Positions 43,442-53,369 of a stretch of DNA of 64,000 nt are shown here, piece after piece. The stretch comes from Phaeobacter porticola. GTDB lineage: Bacteria > Pseudomonadota > Alphaproteobacteria > Rhodobacterales > Rhodobacteraceae. The stretch covers positions 1,364,001-1,428,000 of the forward strand of contig NZ_CP016364.1 in assembly GCF_001888185.1 (NCBI RefSeq), given 5' to 3'. How positions within the stretch are numbered: position 1 is the first letter of the stretch; each line of letters starts with the position of its first letter. The notes under the pieces were generated by a model. That model was not told the DNA's origin. It made no database searches and saw only the letters and a program-made list of their open reading frames with translations. The position numbers and the translations under genes were made by a program.

Positions 43442-44647
43442 ATGGCGCTCACAACGACCGACGGACAGGCCAATCTGCCGCGCTACTTCGCAGCGATTTT
43501 TGACCAGCTGCACGCGCTGGAGGTGGGTCAGCTGGACATCCACCTGCCGGACGGGCGGGTGTTTCGCGTCAGTGGCCAACGGCCCGGACCAGCCGCTGAT
43601 CTACATATCCACAATCTCGATTGCTTTGCCCGGCTGATCCGCGAGGGGGATCTGGGGTTTTCCGACGCCTATCTTGATGGCTGGTGGAGCACCTCGGACC
43701 TACAGGCCTTTATGGATCTTATACATCTTGGATCTGACACCGTTTACGACGGGTTTCCGGGGCGCGGGTTGATCCGGGCCTATGAACAATTCCGTTTCTG
43801 GCTGCAACGCAATCACCGCGCCCAGGCCAAGGCAAATATCTCCTACCACTATGACCTCGGCAACGCTTTTTACGGGCTGTGGCTGGACGATACGATGACC
43901 TATTCCAGTGCGCTGTTCAAAACCGGACAGGAAAGTCTGGAGGCTGCTCAGACCGCCAAATATGCCTCTATGGTGGATCAGATGGGGGTAAAACCCGGCG
44001 ATCATGTGCTGGAGGTCGGCTGCGGCTGGGGCGGCTTTGCCGAATATGCCGCGCGCGAACGCGGCCTGCGGGTGACCGGCCTGACCATCAGCGAAGAACA
44101 GTTGAAATACGCCCGAGAGCGTATTGAAAAGGCAGGGCTTTCCGATCAGGTGGAACTCAGGATGCAGGACTACCGTGACTGCGAGGGCACCTTTGACGGG
44201 ATCGCCTCCATCGAGATGTTTGAGGCGGTGGGCGAAAAATACTGGCCGGCCTATTTCAACATGATCCGCGACCGGTTGCGCCCAGGCGGGCAGGCGACCC
44301 TGCAAATCATCACCGTCGCGGACCGGCGCTGGACCGTCTACAAACGCGGCGTCGATTTCATTCAGAAGCACATCTTTCCCGGCGGCATGTTGCCCGCGCC
44401 CACGATATTGCGGACCCAGGTGGAAAATGCTGGGCTTCAGGTCATGAAATCGCTCGAATTCGGTGATAGCTATGATCAGACGTTGCGGCGCTGGCACGCC
44501 ACATTCAACAACCGCTGGGATGAGATAGCCGCCATGGGATTTGATGATCGCTTCAGGAAAATGTGGAATTTCTACCTCACCTCCTGCGCTGCCGCCTTCA
44601 AGGCAGAGACCTGCGACGTGACCCAGATCACGCTTGCCCATCGCTGA
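43442..44647 (+). CDS. cfa: Cyclopropane-fatty-acyl-phospholipid synthase
   Basis: SAM-dependent methylation of phospholipid double bonds at the inner membrane. 401 residues with GGGGAGG before the ATG. SAM motif VLEVGCGWGGFAEYAA near 190, then YDLGNAFYGLWLDDTMTYSSALF upstream and FQKHIFPGGMLPAP-like block (IQKHIFPGGM) later, all family hallmarks. In Rhodobacter, photolyase and cfa belong to the RpoE/ChrR singlet-oxygen regulon, which makes the adjacency here meaningful. Confidence 0.95.
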   Translation: MALTTTDGQANLPRYFAAIFDQLHALEVGQLDIHLPDGRVFRVSGQRPGPAADLHIHNLDCFARLIREGDLGFSDAYLDGWWSTSDLQAFMDLIHLGSDTVYDGFPGRGLIRAYEQFRFWLQRNHRAQAKANISYHYDLGNAFYGLWLDDTMTYSSALFKTGQESLEAAQTAKYASMVDQMGVKPGDHVLEVGCGWGGFAEYAARERGLRVTGLTISEEQLKYARERIEKAGLSDQVELRMQDYRDCEGTFDGIASIEMFEAVGEKYWPAYFNMIRDRLRPGGQATLQIITVADRRWTVYKRGVDFIQKHIFPGGMLPAPTILRTQVENAGLQVMKSLEFGDSYDQTLRRWHATFNNRWDEIAAMGFDDRFRKMWNFYLTSCAAAFKAETCDVTQITLAHR

Positions 44648-44662
44648 CCGAAAGCACAGATC

Positions 44663-45103
44663 ATGCCCACAGCTGCCCGATTGATTGCCGCCCTCAGCAT
44701 GGCCCTTGTCGGGATCGTGGTTTCATTCCTGATCATGCCGTTGATGCCTGAAGGCACCGCTTTTGGCTATTTTGTCTATGTAAATGCTGGTCTTGGCGCG
44801 GTGATTGGCTGGGTCTGGGTTGGCCGTCATGTTGGGCTGGGGGTGGTCAACGCCATCAACAACGGCCTCACCGGCGTTGGGCTTCTGGTACTGTGGGGAC
44901 TGTTCTTGCAAGGCGCATGGGAGATGTTTCGCCTTGCCATGCGCAACCGATACGATGATCCGTTCGAGGCGCTCTCGGCAATTTTTGTGATCGGATTGGA
45001 TTTCTTTTTTGTTATGGCGGTGCCACATGTGTTGCTGGCGCTGGTCATCGGCGGCATCTTGGCCGGTCTCGTGACCGAGAATGCTGCGGCTCGCTGGCGC
45101 TAA
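44663..45103 (+). CDS. trgA: TrgA-family membrane protein
   Basis: 146 residues with four hydrophobic segments (ALSMALVGIVVSFLIMPLMP, YFVYVNAGLGAVIGWVWV, GVGLLVLWGLFLQGA, FFFVMAVPHVLLALVIGGILAG). Length, topology and position before the trgB-like gene and cysK match TrgA, linked to tellurite resistance in Rhodobacter sphaeroides. The molecular action is unknown. Confidence 0.85.
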   Translation: MPTAARLIAALSMALVGIVVSFLIMPLMPEGTAFGYFVYVNAGLGAVIGWVWVGRHVGLGVVNAINNGLTGVGLLVLWGLFLQGAWEMFRLAMRNRYDDPFEALSAIFVIGLDFFFVMAVPHVLLALVIGGILAGLVTENAAARWR

Positions 45104-45131
45104 ATGACATAATGCCAATAGGATAACGACT

Positions 45132-46250
45132 GTGGTTGATCTCTTTGTTTACGGCAGCCTGCGCCATGTGCCGCTGCTCGAACTGGTGTTGGGGCGGCCC
45201 AGTAGCGCGCTGGATATGCTCCCCGCCCATTTGCCGGATCACGGAGCCTTTTCGGTGGTGGATCAGCCTTTTCCCGCAATCGAGGCCCGCGCCGGTCACG
45301 GCGCACCGGGGCTCTTGCTACGTGGCCTCACACAGGACGATATCGACGCCCTGAACTTTTACGAAAGTGGGTTCGACTATGCGCTGCGCCGCGTCACGGT
45401 GGAGCTGGGCGCAGGTGGCAGCGCCCCGGCCGATGTCTATTTTCCGTACCCCGGCCTCTGGCAGACGGGGGATCCTTGGGATCTGGCGGCATGGCAGGCT
45501 GACTGGGGCGCGTTGTCCTTGCGCGCCGCAGAGGAGGTCATGGCCTATCGGGGTCGTCTGACCGCCGCTGAGGTGGCCGAGCGTTTCCGCCCCATCCGTA
45601 TCCGTGCCGCGGCGTGGTTGGCGGCGCAGAACCGTCCGGGGGATCCGAATCATGATCTTGCCCGCGATGTGGTGGTGCATGAACATAAACGCGCCTACCT
45701 TAACTTCTTCGCGATGGAGGAGATGGATCTTCAGTTTCGCCGCTACGACGGCAGCCTCAGCCCGGTGGTGAACCGCGGCGTGGCGCTGGTCGGGCAGGCG
45801 GCTGTTGTCCTGCCCTATGATCCCCGCCGCGACGCCGTGTTGTTGATCGAACAATTCCGCGCCGCGACTTACATTGCAGGCAATCAGCGTCCGTGGATGT
45901 GGGAACCGGTCGCGGGCTTGATTGATCCCGGCGAAACCCCGGAACAGGCCGCCCACCGCGAGGCGATGGAGGAAGCCGGGCTGACCATCGACAAGTTGGA
46001 AACCGTGGCACAGGTCTATCCCTCCAGCGGCGCGTCGGGCGAGTTTTTGCACATATTTGTAGGCGTTTGCGACTTTGAGAACATCGCAGGCGGCGGCGGG
46101 CTGGAGAGCGAAAACGAGGATATCCGCAGCCAGATCATCCCCTATGATGTGCTGATGCAAGGCATTGATGATCAGACTTATCAGGACATGCCGCTGGTCA
46201 CCTCGGCGCTGTGGCTGTCACGTCATCGTGAGCGGTTGCGGCAGGGCTAG
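45132..46250 (+). CDS. trgB: TrgB: gamma-glutamylcyclotransferase-like domain fused to NUDIX hydrolase
   Basis: 372 residues from GTG 45132. The N-terminal 150 residues have the GGCT/AIG2 fold (LFVYGSLRHVPLLELVLG). The C-terminal part is a NUDIX domain: GLIDPGETPEQAAHREAMEEAGL supplies the Nudix box. It is close to ADP-ribose pyrophosphatases. The two-domain architecture and the trgA-trgB-cysK order correspond to the R. sphaeroides tellurite-resistance locus. The cyclotransferase Glu is not certain by eye. Confidence 0.88.
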   Translation: MVDLFVYGSLRHVPLLELVLGRPSSALDMLPAHLPDHGAFSVVDQPFPAIEARAGHGAPGLLLRGLTQDDIDALNFYESGFDYALRRVTVELGAGGSAPADVYFPYPGLWQTGDPWDLAAWQADWGALSLRAAEEVMAYRGRLTAAEVAERFRPIRIRAAAWLAAQNRPGDPNHDLARDVVVHEHKRAYLNFFAMEEMDLQFRRYDGSLSPVVNRGVALVGQAAVVLPYDPRRDAVLLIEQFRAATYIAGNQRPWMWEPVAGLIDPGETPEQAAHREAMEEAGLTIDKLETVAQVYPSSGASGEFLHIFVGVCDFENIAGGGGLESENEDIRSQIIPYDVLMQGIDDQTYQDMPLVTSALWLSRHRERLRQG

Positions 46251-46340
46251 CGGCGACAACAGGACAGTGCACATGCATCTCGGCTTGTGGTTGTCCAAAC
46301 CCTTGGCTACATCTCAACGGGAATGATCGAAAGGGATACC

Positions 46341-47375
46341 ATGCGCATTGCACATGACTTGGCCGACGCGATCGGCCACACGCCTCTGATCCGCCTGAAC
46401 CGCGTCAGCGATGAAACCGGATGTGAGATTCTGGGGAAGGCCGAATTCATGAACCCCGGCCAGTCGGTCAAGGACCGCGCGGCACTTTATATCATCAAGG
46501 ACGCCATCGCGCGCGGGGATCTGAAACCGGGCGGCACCATCGTTGAGGGCACCGCCGGGAACACCGGTATCGGCCTGGCGCTGGTTGGGGCCTCGATGGG
46601 GTTCAAGACGGTGATCGTCATCCCCGAGACCCAGTCCGAAGAGAAAAAGGACATGTTGCGGCTGGCCGGTGCCCAACTGGTGCAGGTGCCCGCAGCGCCG
46701 TATCGTAACCCCAACAACTTTGTCCGCTATTCGGAGCGTCTGGCCAAGGAACTGGCCAAGACCGAACCCAATGGCGCAATCTGGGCCAATCAGTTCGACA
46801 ATGTCGCCAACCGTCAGGCCCATGTGGAAACAACCGCACCGGAGATCTGGGAACAGACCGAGGGCAAGGTTGATGGCTTTGTCTGCGCCGTCGGCTCCGG
46901 CGGCACGTTGGCCGGTGTGGCGGATGTGCTCCAGCCCAAGGGCGTGAAGATCGGTCTCGCAGACCCGATGGGGGCTGGGCTGTTCTCCTATTACACGACC
47001 GGTGAGATCGCGACCGAAGGTGGCTCCATTGCGGAAGGCATCGGTCAGGTCCGCATCACCAAGAATCTCGAAGGTTTCAAACCCGATTTCTGCTACCAGA
47101 TTGAGGACCGGGACGCGCTGCCCTATGTCTTTGATCTCCTGCACGAAGAAGGCCTGGTTCTTGGCGGCTCTTCGGCGATCAATATCGCCGGTGCCGTGCG
47201 CATGGCCAAAGACATGGGGCCGGGAAAAACCATCGTCACCGTGCTCTGTGATTATGGCACGCGCTACCAGTCGAAGCTGTTCAATCCCGACTTCCTGCGT
47301 GAAAAGGATCTGCCGGTGCCGGATTGGATGACCCATACCCCGGCCTCTATCCCTGGCGTGTTTGAGGACGTATGA
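46341..47375 (+). CDS. cysK: Cysteine synthase A (O-acetylserine sulfhydrylase)
   Basis: PLP enzyme making cysteine from O-acetylserine and sulfide. 344 residues from ATG 46341 (AAAGGGA upstream). Family marks: IGHTPLIRLNRV, PLP Lys in NPGQSVKDRAA, EGTAGNTGIGLAL, FDNVANRQAHVETTAPEIW, VGSGGTLAGV and the Ser of GGSSAIN. Cysteine supply supports thiol-based oxidant and tellurite tolerance, which fits its neighbours. Overlaps the MscS gene by four bases. Confidence 0.95.
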   Translation: MRIAHDLADAIGHTPLIRLNRVSDETGCEILGKAEFMNPGQSVKDRAALYIIKDAIARGDLKPGGTIVEGTAGNTGIGLALVGASMGFKTVIVIPETQSEEKKDMLRLAGAQLVQVPAAPYRNPNNFVRYSERLAKELAKTEPNGAIWANQFDNVANRQAHVETTAPEIWEQTEGKVDGFVCAVGSGGTLAGVADVLQPKGVKIGLADPMGAGLFSYYTTGEIATEGGSIAEGIGQVRITKNLEGFKPDFCYQIEDRDALPYVFDLLHEEGLVLGGSSAINIAGAVRMAKDMGPGKTIVTVLCDYGTRYQSKLFNPDFLREKDLPVPDWMTHTPASIPGVFEDV

Positions 47376-49858
47376 CCTCTGCCATGCGTGTTGTTGTGAA
47401 ATGTCTGGCCGGGCTGGTTCTTTTGATCAGCCTGGCCATACCAGCCATGGCGCAGCTCGATGCGCGCTCAAAGGCCTATTACGAAGACTGGCTGCGCACT
47501 GCCAACAGGGCTGAGAATGTCATTGATGCCAGCCGCGCCTCAAATATTGCGCTGGAACAGCTGCGCAGTGAGCTCACGGCCTTTCGGCAAACCTTTCAGA
47601 CCAAGCGTGGCGAAAATGGCGAGCGTATTCAAACCCTTCAGGGTCAGGTTGACGCGCTTGGCGCCGCCCCCGGCGAGGGCGAGGAAGAGCCTGAAGACAT
47701 CGCCCAGCTGCGCGCAGCACTGACCCAGCAGCTCAATCAGCTCAAGGTTCCGCGTATCGTCGCGGAGGAAGCCTACAGCCGTGCCGATGGTCTGATCAAT
47801 GAGATCGACAAGATCGTCCGCGAGCGGCTGACCAAACGCCTGTTTGAACGTGGCACCTCGCCGCTCAATCCCGAACATTGGCCCGGTGCGCTGCGGGATC
47901 TGGTCCACGCCAGTCGCGCAGTGGGCAACGAAACCCTGTCGCAGCTGCGCAATGACACCACCAGTGAACGCATCAGCGGTGATCTGGTTGGCATCCTTGG
48001 CCTGCTGTTGATCGGCCTGCTGTTGATCCTGCGCGGCCGCCACTGGGCGCACCGTGCGGGCGACTATCTGCGCCGTTATGGCGCGCGTGGATCAGGGGTC
48101 TGGACGTTTGTCGTGTCACTCCTGCAGGTACTGCTGCCGCTGATTGGCGTGATCTTCTTATGTGCTGCGGTTGATGTCTCCGGCATTTTGGGGGTGCGTG
48201 GCAGCATCCTCTTGGGTTCGGTGCCGGCCTGGGCCTTTATCATGCTGTCGTTCCACTGGTTGGGAGAGCAGCTCTACGCCAATCAGATCGAAAACGACCT
48301 GCTGCCGGTGCAAGAAGGCAATCACGCCGAAACCCGCTTTCTGATCGACATGATGGCGGTGATCCTGGTGGCTCAGGATTTGTTTGCCACGATTGAGCAG
48401 ATTCAGAATATCCCCGACAAAAGCTCTGCGGTTTACGCCTTTCCGCTGATCACCTGCGCCGCTCTGATCCTGCTGCGACTGCACCGTATCGGCGCCAAGC
48501 AGCGGCAGGCACAGACCGACGAAGACGGCGAGGAGGGCGCAATTGCCGCCGGTGCGAACCGGGTGATCGCCGTGGTGCGCCGCGTCATCTATTTGCTGGG
48601 CTTTGCCGGACCGGTGCTGGCGGCGCTCGGCTACCTCAATGCGGCCGAGGCGGTGATGTACCCCTCCATGGTGACGCTGGCGATGCTGGCAGGGCTTTTT
48701 GTGCTGCAAAGCTTTCTGGCGGATCTCTATGGGTTTGTGTCGCGCAAAGGCGCTGCCGCACGCGACTCGCTGTTTACCGCACTGATCGGCTTTGCACTTG
48801 CCCTTCTGGCGCTGCCGCTTTTGGCGCTGATCTGGGGCGCGCGGGTAGCTGACCTGACTGAGCTGTGGTCGAATTTCCTCGAAGGGTTCCAGGTTGGGGA
48901 CACCCGTATTTCGCCCACGGCCTTCATCACCTTTGTGGCGGTCTTTGCCATTGGCTATGGGCTTACCCGGCTGGTGCAGGGCAGCCTGCGCAACACACTT
49001 CTGCCCAAGACCCGCATTGATGTCGGCGGGCAGAACGCCATTGCCTCGGGCATGGGCTATGTCGGGATCTTCCTTGCGGCTCTGGTGGCCATTTCCATGG
49101 CTGGCCTTGATCTGTCCTCGCTTGCTATTGTCGCCGGTGCGCTGTCTGTGGGCATCGGTTTCGGCCTGCAAACCATCGTGTCGAACTTTGTCTCTGGCAT
49201 CATTCTGCTGGTCGAACGCCCGGTGTCCAAGGGCGACTGGATCGAGGTTGGCGGCCTGATGGGCTATGTGCGCGACATCTCTGTGCGCTCGACCCGGATC
49301 GAGACCTTTGATCGCACCGATGTGATCGTGCCGAATTCGGACCTGATCACCGGCACTGTCACCAACTACACCCGTGGCAATACCGTTGGGCGGGTAATTG
49401 TCCCCGTTGGCGTTGGCTATGGCACCGATCCACGCAAGGTAGAGGCCATCCTGACGGAGGTCGCAAAGGCCCATCCCATGGTGCTGATGAACCCGCCGCC
49501 ATCGGTGGTGTTTCAGGGTTTCGGTGCCGACAGTCTGGACTTTGAGATCCGCGCCATCCTGCGGGATGTGAATTGGGTGCTGTCGGTGAAATCCGACATG
49601 AACTACGATATCGCGCGCCGGTTCGACGAGGCAGGCATCGAGATCCCCTTCGCCCAGCGCGATATCTGGATCCGCAACCCCGAAGCATTGGCGAGTGGTA
49701 TCAACGATGCAGCAAGCGAAACCGCTGATACCGCCAGGCCGTCAGCCCCCGCAGCGCCTGATCCAGCCCGGAAACAACGCCCTGATACCCCGGATCTGGA
49801 CGATCTCTCCAGTGGGGATGATGGGAATGGAACTGAAGACGGAGACGCCGACAGATGA
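47372..49858 (+). CDS. Large MscS-type mechanosensitive channel with DUF3772 N-terminus
   Basis: 828 residues. Signal peptide (LAGLVLLISLAIPAMAQ), a periplasmic coiled-coil region with Glu/Gln-rich helices (about 25-200), then some eleven membrane helices and the MscS core: IVAGALSVGIGFGLQTIVSNFVSG as pore-lining TM3 and GDWIEVGGLMGYVRDISVRSTRIETFD as beta domain. The tail is Pro/Asp-rich and probably disordered. It should open under hypo-osmotic shock. Translationally coupled to cysK and to alaX. Confidence 0.93.
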   Translation: MTSAMRVVVKCLAGLVLLISLAIPAMAQLDARSKAYYEDWLRTANRAENVIDASRASNIALEQLRSELTAFRQTFQTKRGENGERIQTLQGQVDALGAAPGEGEEEPEDIAQLRAALTQQLNQLKVPRIVAEEAYSRADGLINEIDKIVRERLTKRLFERGTSPLNPEHWPGALRDLVHASRAVGNETLSQLRNDTTSERISGDLVGILGLLLIGLLLILRGRHWAHRAGDYLRRYGARGSGVWTFVVSLLQVLLPLIGVIFLCAAVDVSGILGVRGSILLGSVPAWAFIMLSFHWLGEQLYANQIENDLLPVQEGNHAETRFLIDMMAVILVAQDLFATIEQIQNIPDKSSAVYAFPLITCAALILLRLHRIGAKQRQAQTDEDGEEGAIAAGANRVIAVVRRVIYLLGFAGPVLAALGYLNAAEAVMYPSMVTLAMLAGLFVLQSFLADLYGFVSRKGAAARDSLFTALIGFALALLALPLLALIWGARVADLTELWSNFLEGFQVGDTRISPTAFITFVAVFAIGYGLTRLVQGSLRNTLLPKTRIDVGGQNAIASGMGYVGIFLAALVAISMAGLDLSSLAIVAGALSVGIGFGLQTIVSNFVSGIILLVERPVSKGDWIEVGGLMGYVRDISVRSTRIETFDRTDVIVPNSDLITGTVTNYTRGNTVGRVIVPVGVGYGTDPRKVEAILTEVAKAHPMVLMNPPPSVVFQGFGADSLDFEIRAILRDVNWVLSVKSDMNYDIARRFDEAGIEIPFAQRDIWIRNPEALASGINDAASETADTARPSAPAAPDPARKQRPDTPDLDDLSSGDDGNGTEDGDADR

Positions 49859-50586
49859 CGGATCAATTGTTCCTGACGAACGCCTACGCCCAACAGGCCC
49901 CGGCACAGATCACCGAACACACAAGCGACGGCGGGCTGGTTCTGAACCAGTCCGTCTTCTACGCAACTGGCGGCGGGCAACCGGGTGATATCGGCAGCCT
50001 CAGCTGGTCCGATGGGGCAGGGGATCACCATCTGCCCATCACCAACACGGTGAAGGGGGAGGCGAGCCGGATTGTTCTGATCCCCGCCGACAGCCAGCCC
50101 CTGCCAGCCGTCGGACAAGAGGTGGTGCAGACCCTCGACTGGGAGCGCCGCTTTGGCCATATGCGCGTCCACACTGCGCTGCATCTTCTGTCGGTGGTGA
50201 TCCCGCTGCCGGTCTCCGGCGGCTCCATCGGCTCCGAAAAGGGGCGACTTGATTTCAACATGCCGGAGGCGCCTGAGGACAAGCAGGCGCTGGAGGATGC
50301 GCTTAACGCCCTGATCGCGCGTGATCTGGAGGTCAGCGAACGTTGGATCACCGAGGATGAATTGGATGCAAACCCCGAATTGGTGAAAACCATGTCGGTG
50401 GCACCACCCCGCGGCAATGGCCGTATCCGCCTGGTGCGGATCGGCAGCGCAGAGGAGCAGATTGACCTGCAACCCTGCGGCGGCACCCATGTGCGCAGCA
50501 CCGCCGAGATTGGCGCTATCCGCCTTGGAAAGGTTGAAAAAAAAGGAAAACAGAACCGCCGCGTCTATCTGCATCTGGACGGCTGA
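49855..50586 (+). CDS. AlaX-type alanyl-tRNA editing protein
   Basis: Free-standing editing domain that hydrolyses Ser- or Gly-tRNA(Ala). 243 residues: FYATGGGQPGDIG in the N-terminal barrel, and zinc ligands in MRVHTALHLL (HxxxH) and QPCGGTHV (Cys and His). Overlaps the MscS stop by four bases. A stem at 50609-50616/50636-50643 followed by ATTGTTTT may end the operon. Confidence 0.92.
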   Translation: MTDQLFLTNAYAQQAPAQITEHTSDGGLVLNQSVFYATGGGQPGDIGSLSWSDGAGDHHLPITNTVKGEASRIVLIPADSQPLPAVGQEVVQTLDWERRFGHMRVHTALHLLSVVIPLPVSGGSIGSEKGRLDFNMPEAPEDKQALEDALNALIARDLEVSERWITEDELDANPELVKTMSVAPPRGNGRIRLVRIGSAEEQIDLQPCGGTHVRSTAEIGAIRLGKVEKKGKQNRRVYLHLDG

Positions 50587-50608
50587 AGGCGGGCCGAAAA
50601 TTAGTTTC

Positions 50609-50650
50609 TGCAAGAGTGATTTTTTCCTGTTTTCGCTCTTGCAATTGTTT
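50609..50650 (+). terminator. Possible terminator after alaX
   Basis: TGCAAGAG (50609-50616) can pair with CTCTTGCA (50636-50643) around a 19-base, T-rich loop, followed by ATTGTTTT. The long loop makes it weak. Confidence 0.45.
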
Positions 50651-50677
50651 TCACGATCCGTCAAAAGTCCGCCCAAC

Positions 50678-50767
50678 GGAGAGGTGGCCGAGTGGTCGAA
50701 GGCGCACGCCTGGAAAGTGTGTAGGCGGGAGACCGTCTCCAGGGTTCGAATCCCTGTCTCTCCGCCA
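50678..50767 (+). tRNA. tRNA-Ser (anticodon GGA)
   Basis: 90 nt including encoded CCA. Acceptor GGAGAGG pairs with TCTCTCC (one G-T), discriminator G. Anticodon loop CTGGAAA gives GGA, reading UCU/UCC. The long variable arm (GTAGGCGGGAGACCGTCTCC region) is the class II feature of serine tRNAs, and the T-loop is GGTTCGAATCC. Confidence 0.97.
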
Positions 50768-50796
50768 TAACATCTAGACCAAGATGATTTTATGAC

Positions 50797-50823
50797 AGCC
50801 GCCACTGCAAGTGGTGGCTTTTT
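50797..50823 (+). terminator. Rho-independent terminator of tRNA-Ser
   Basis: AGCCGCCACT (50797-50806) pairs with AGTGGTGGCT (50810-50819) with one G-T pair and a GCA loop, then a T run. Confidence 0.87.
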
Positions 50824-50896
50824 GCGTTACTGCCCTTCCTCTGTGATCTTGTCTGCAACTTGTCAAATCGTGGTGATCGGTGCCCGAACGACAAAA

Positions 50897-50933
50897 TGAT
50901 AGACGTCTATCAAATAATGATATACGTCTATCA
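50897..50933. promoter_or_regulatory. Two tandem palindromic operators before the xyl regulator
   Basis: TGATAGACGTCTATCA (50897-50912) is a perfect 16-bp palindrome; TGATATACGTCTATCA (50918-50933) differs by one base. Centres are 21 bp apart, two helical turns, so two dimers would sit on the same face. The central CpG symmetry fits LacI-family operators. They end 29 bases before the regulator start, indicating autoregulation of the xyl operon. Confidence 0.82.
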
Positions 50934-50962
50934 AAACTCGCGAACGCAGAGGGGCCGCAAGG

Positions 50963-52024
50963 ATGGGAAAACCCACATTACATGATGTCGCGGCTGCGGC
51001 GGGGGTCAGCTACGCCACGGCGGACCGGGTGCTGAACAAGCGGGGCGGCGTGGCGAAGAAATCTCAGGACCGGGTGCGCGCGGCGATTGCTGATCTGGGC
51101 TACCAGCGTGACATCACCGCCGCCAATCTGTCGCGCCGCCGCCAGTACCGCTTTGCGGTGTTGCTGCCTGCGGCGCGGGAGGGGTTCTTTGCCGCGCTGC
51201 ACGACGATCTGGAACAGGAGGTGGCCGCCCGCTCTCAGGCCCGCCAACAGATCACCATCACCCATGTGCCGCCCTTCGACGCTGCCGCGCTGACCCGCGC
51301 GATAGAAGGCTGCGCCGCAGAGGGTTACGACGGTGTCTGCCTCGTCGCGGTTGAGGATCCGGGCGTTGAAGCGGCGCTGACCCGGCTGCGGGCGCAGGGC
51401 GTTGCCGTGGTGACACTGGTTGCGGACAGTGCCGCGCAGGCCCGCGATACCTATGTTGGCATTGATAACCGTAGCGCCGGGCGCACCGCTGGTGATCTGA
51501 TGCGGCTGGCCCATCGCGGTGGCGCAGCCTTTCGGGGTCAGGTCCTGCCCATCACCGGCAGCCTTAGCGCCCGTGACCATGCCGACCGCTATGCGGGCTT
51601 TTGTGATGTGGTGGCCGCAGATCTACGCACCCTGCCGCCGCTGGAAACCGGCGATGATCCGGAGATCCTCGAACAGGCTTTGGGCCGCGCGCTGCGTGCC
51701 AACCCCGATATTACCGGCATTTACAATCTGGGGGCGGGTATTCCGGGCCTGATTTCGGCGCTTGCGACGATACAGCAGGACGACAGGCCGGTGGTGATCA
51801 GCCACGAACTTTGCCCGGCCACTCGCGATGCAGTGGCGCAGGGGCTCATTGATGCGGTTATTGATCAGAAACCGGCGCAGGAAATCACCGCCGCCCTTGC
51901 CGCGCTTGTCGCCCTCAGTGACGGGCAGTCGGTTGATCCAGTGGCGGGGCAAATCACCCCGGCGGTTCATTTCAAACACAACATGCCCCCGCAGTCTGCG
52001 GTCGGGCCAGAAGAGGGGGCCTGA
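50963..52024 (+). CDS. xylR: LacI-family regulator of xylose genes
   Basis: 353 residues. N-terminal HTH and hinge: [30 protein letters not shown], then a periplasmic-binding-protein-like effector domain ([36 protein letters not shown]). Such regulators usually bind a sugar or phosphate sugar and leave the operator. It lies directly upstream of xylA and xylB in the same direction, so the sensed sugar is probably xylose or a derivative. The symbol is by context. Confidence 0.88.
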   Translation: MGKPTLHDVAAAAGVSYATADRVLNKRGGVAKKSQDRVRAAIADLGYQRDITAANLSRRRQYRFAVLLPAAREGFFAALHDDLEQEVAARSQARQQITITHVPPFDAAALTRAIEGCAAEGYDGVCLVAVEDPGVEAALTRLRAQGVAVVTLVADSAAQARDTYVGIDNRSAGRTAGDLMRLAHRGGAAFRGQVLPITGSLSARDHADRYAGFCDVVAADLRTLPPLETGDDPEILEQALGRALRANPDITGIYNLGAGIPGLISALATIQQDDRPVVISHELCPATRDAVAQGLIDAVIDQKPAQEITAALAALVALSDGQSVDPVAGQITPAVHFKHNMPPQSAVGPEEGA

Positions 52025-52026
52025 CC

Positions 52027-53331
52027 ATGGCTGGCTATTTCGACGACATCGCGGCAATCACCTACAATCCAGATGGCGACGGGCTGGCCTATCGCCACTA
52101 CAACCCCGATGAAATGATCATGGGCAAACGGATGGAGGACCACCTGCGCTTTGCCGTTTGCTACTGGCACAACTTCGTGTGGGAGGGGAACGACCCCTTT
52201 GGCGGCCAGACGTTTCAGCGCCCGTGGTTCCCCGCCGACACCATGGATCTGGCACGTATGAAGGCCGATGCCGCCTTTGACATGTTCCGCATCCTTGGCG
52301 TGCCGTATTACTGTTTCCACGATCACGATATCCGGCCAGAGGGCGACAGCCTCGCCGAAAGCCACAAACGCCTCAGCACCATGGGCGACGTGCTGGAACA
52401 GAAGATGGCTGATGGTGGCCCGAAACTTTTATGGGGCACGGCCAATATGTTCTCCAATCGCCGCTATATGTCCGGCGCCAGCACCAACCCCGACCCGGAT
52501 GTCTTTGCCTATTGCGCCTCCACCGTGCGCGCCTGCATGGATTTGACCCATCGTCTGAATGGCGAGAACTATGTCCTCTGGGGCGGGCGTGAGGGCTATG
52601 AAACCCTGCTCAACACCGATCTGTCGCGGGAGCTGGAGCAGATGGGCCGCTTCCTGTCGATGGTGGTCGATTACAAACATAAAATCGGCTTCAAAGGGGC
52701 GATCCTGATCGAACCGAAGCCGCAGGAGCCGACCAAACACCAATATGACTACGACGTGGCCACGGTTTATGGCTTCCTCAAACGCTTTGGTCTTGAGGAT
52801 GAGGTGAAGGTGAACATTGAACAGGGCCATGCGATCCTGGCTGGTCACAGCTTTGAACATGAGATCGCCATGGCCAACGCGCTGGGGATCTTCGGCTCCA
52901 TCGACATGAACCGCAATGACTATCAGTCCGGTTGGGACACCGATCAGTTTCCCAACAATGTGCCGGAGGTGGCGCTGGCCTACTACGAAATCCTGCGCGG
53001 CGGCGGGCTGAAGACGGGTGGCACCAATTTCGACGCCAAACTGCGGCGTCAGTCACTGGATGCCGAGGATCTGATTGCCGCCCATGTGGGCGCGATGGAT
53101 GTCTGCGCACGTGGCCTGCGTGCCGCCGCCGCCATGTTGGAGAGCGACAGCCTGGAGGCCAAGCGTCGGGATCGTTATGCCGGTTGGACCCGTGCCGAGG
53201 CGCAGGCCTATCTGGCCGAGGGGGCCACCCTTGACGCCATCGCCGATCAGGCTGAGGCCAAGGCGCTCAACCCGCAGCCGGTTTCCGGCCGTCAGGAACA
53301 GCTGGAGACGCTGGTCAACCGCTTTGTCTGA
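52027..53331 (+). CDS. xylA: Xylose isomerase
   Basis: Converts D-xylose to D-xylulose with two divalent metal ions. 434 residues: catalytic His in [33 protein letters not shown] with metal-binding Glu, [18 protein letters not shown] and [20 protein letters not shown] with further ligands. This is the longer class II type. Three bases after the regulator stop, so co-transcribed. Confidence 0.97.
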   Translation: MAGYFDDIAAITYNPDGDGLAYRHYNPDEMIMGKRMEDHLRFAVCYWHNFVWEGNDPFGGQTFQRPWFPADTMDLARMKADAAFDMFRILGVPYYCFHDHDIRPEGDSLAESHKRLSTMGDVLEQKMADGGPKLLWGTANMFSNRRYMSGASTNPDPDVFAYCASTVRACMDLTHRLNGENYVLWGGREGYETLLNTDLSRELEQMGRFLSMVVDYKHKIGFKGAILIEPKPQEPTKHQYDYDVATVYGFLKRFGLEDEVKVNIEQGHAILAGHSFEHEIAMANALGIFGSIDMNRNDYQSGWDTDQFPNNVPEVALAYYEILRGGGLKTGGTNFDAKLRRQSLDAEDLIAAHVGAMDVCARGLRAAAAMLESDSLEAKRRDRYAGWTRAEAQAYLAEGATLDAIADQAEAKALNPQPVSGRQEQLETLVNRFV

Positions 53332-53369
53332 GGCGACAGGACCACGGCGCAATCGGGAGAGGGACAAAT

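Noticed and set aside
50678-50767. tRNA-Ser as an integration site
   Set aside because: No integrase follows and I saw no repeat of the tRNA 3' end in the window.
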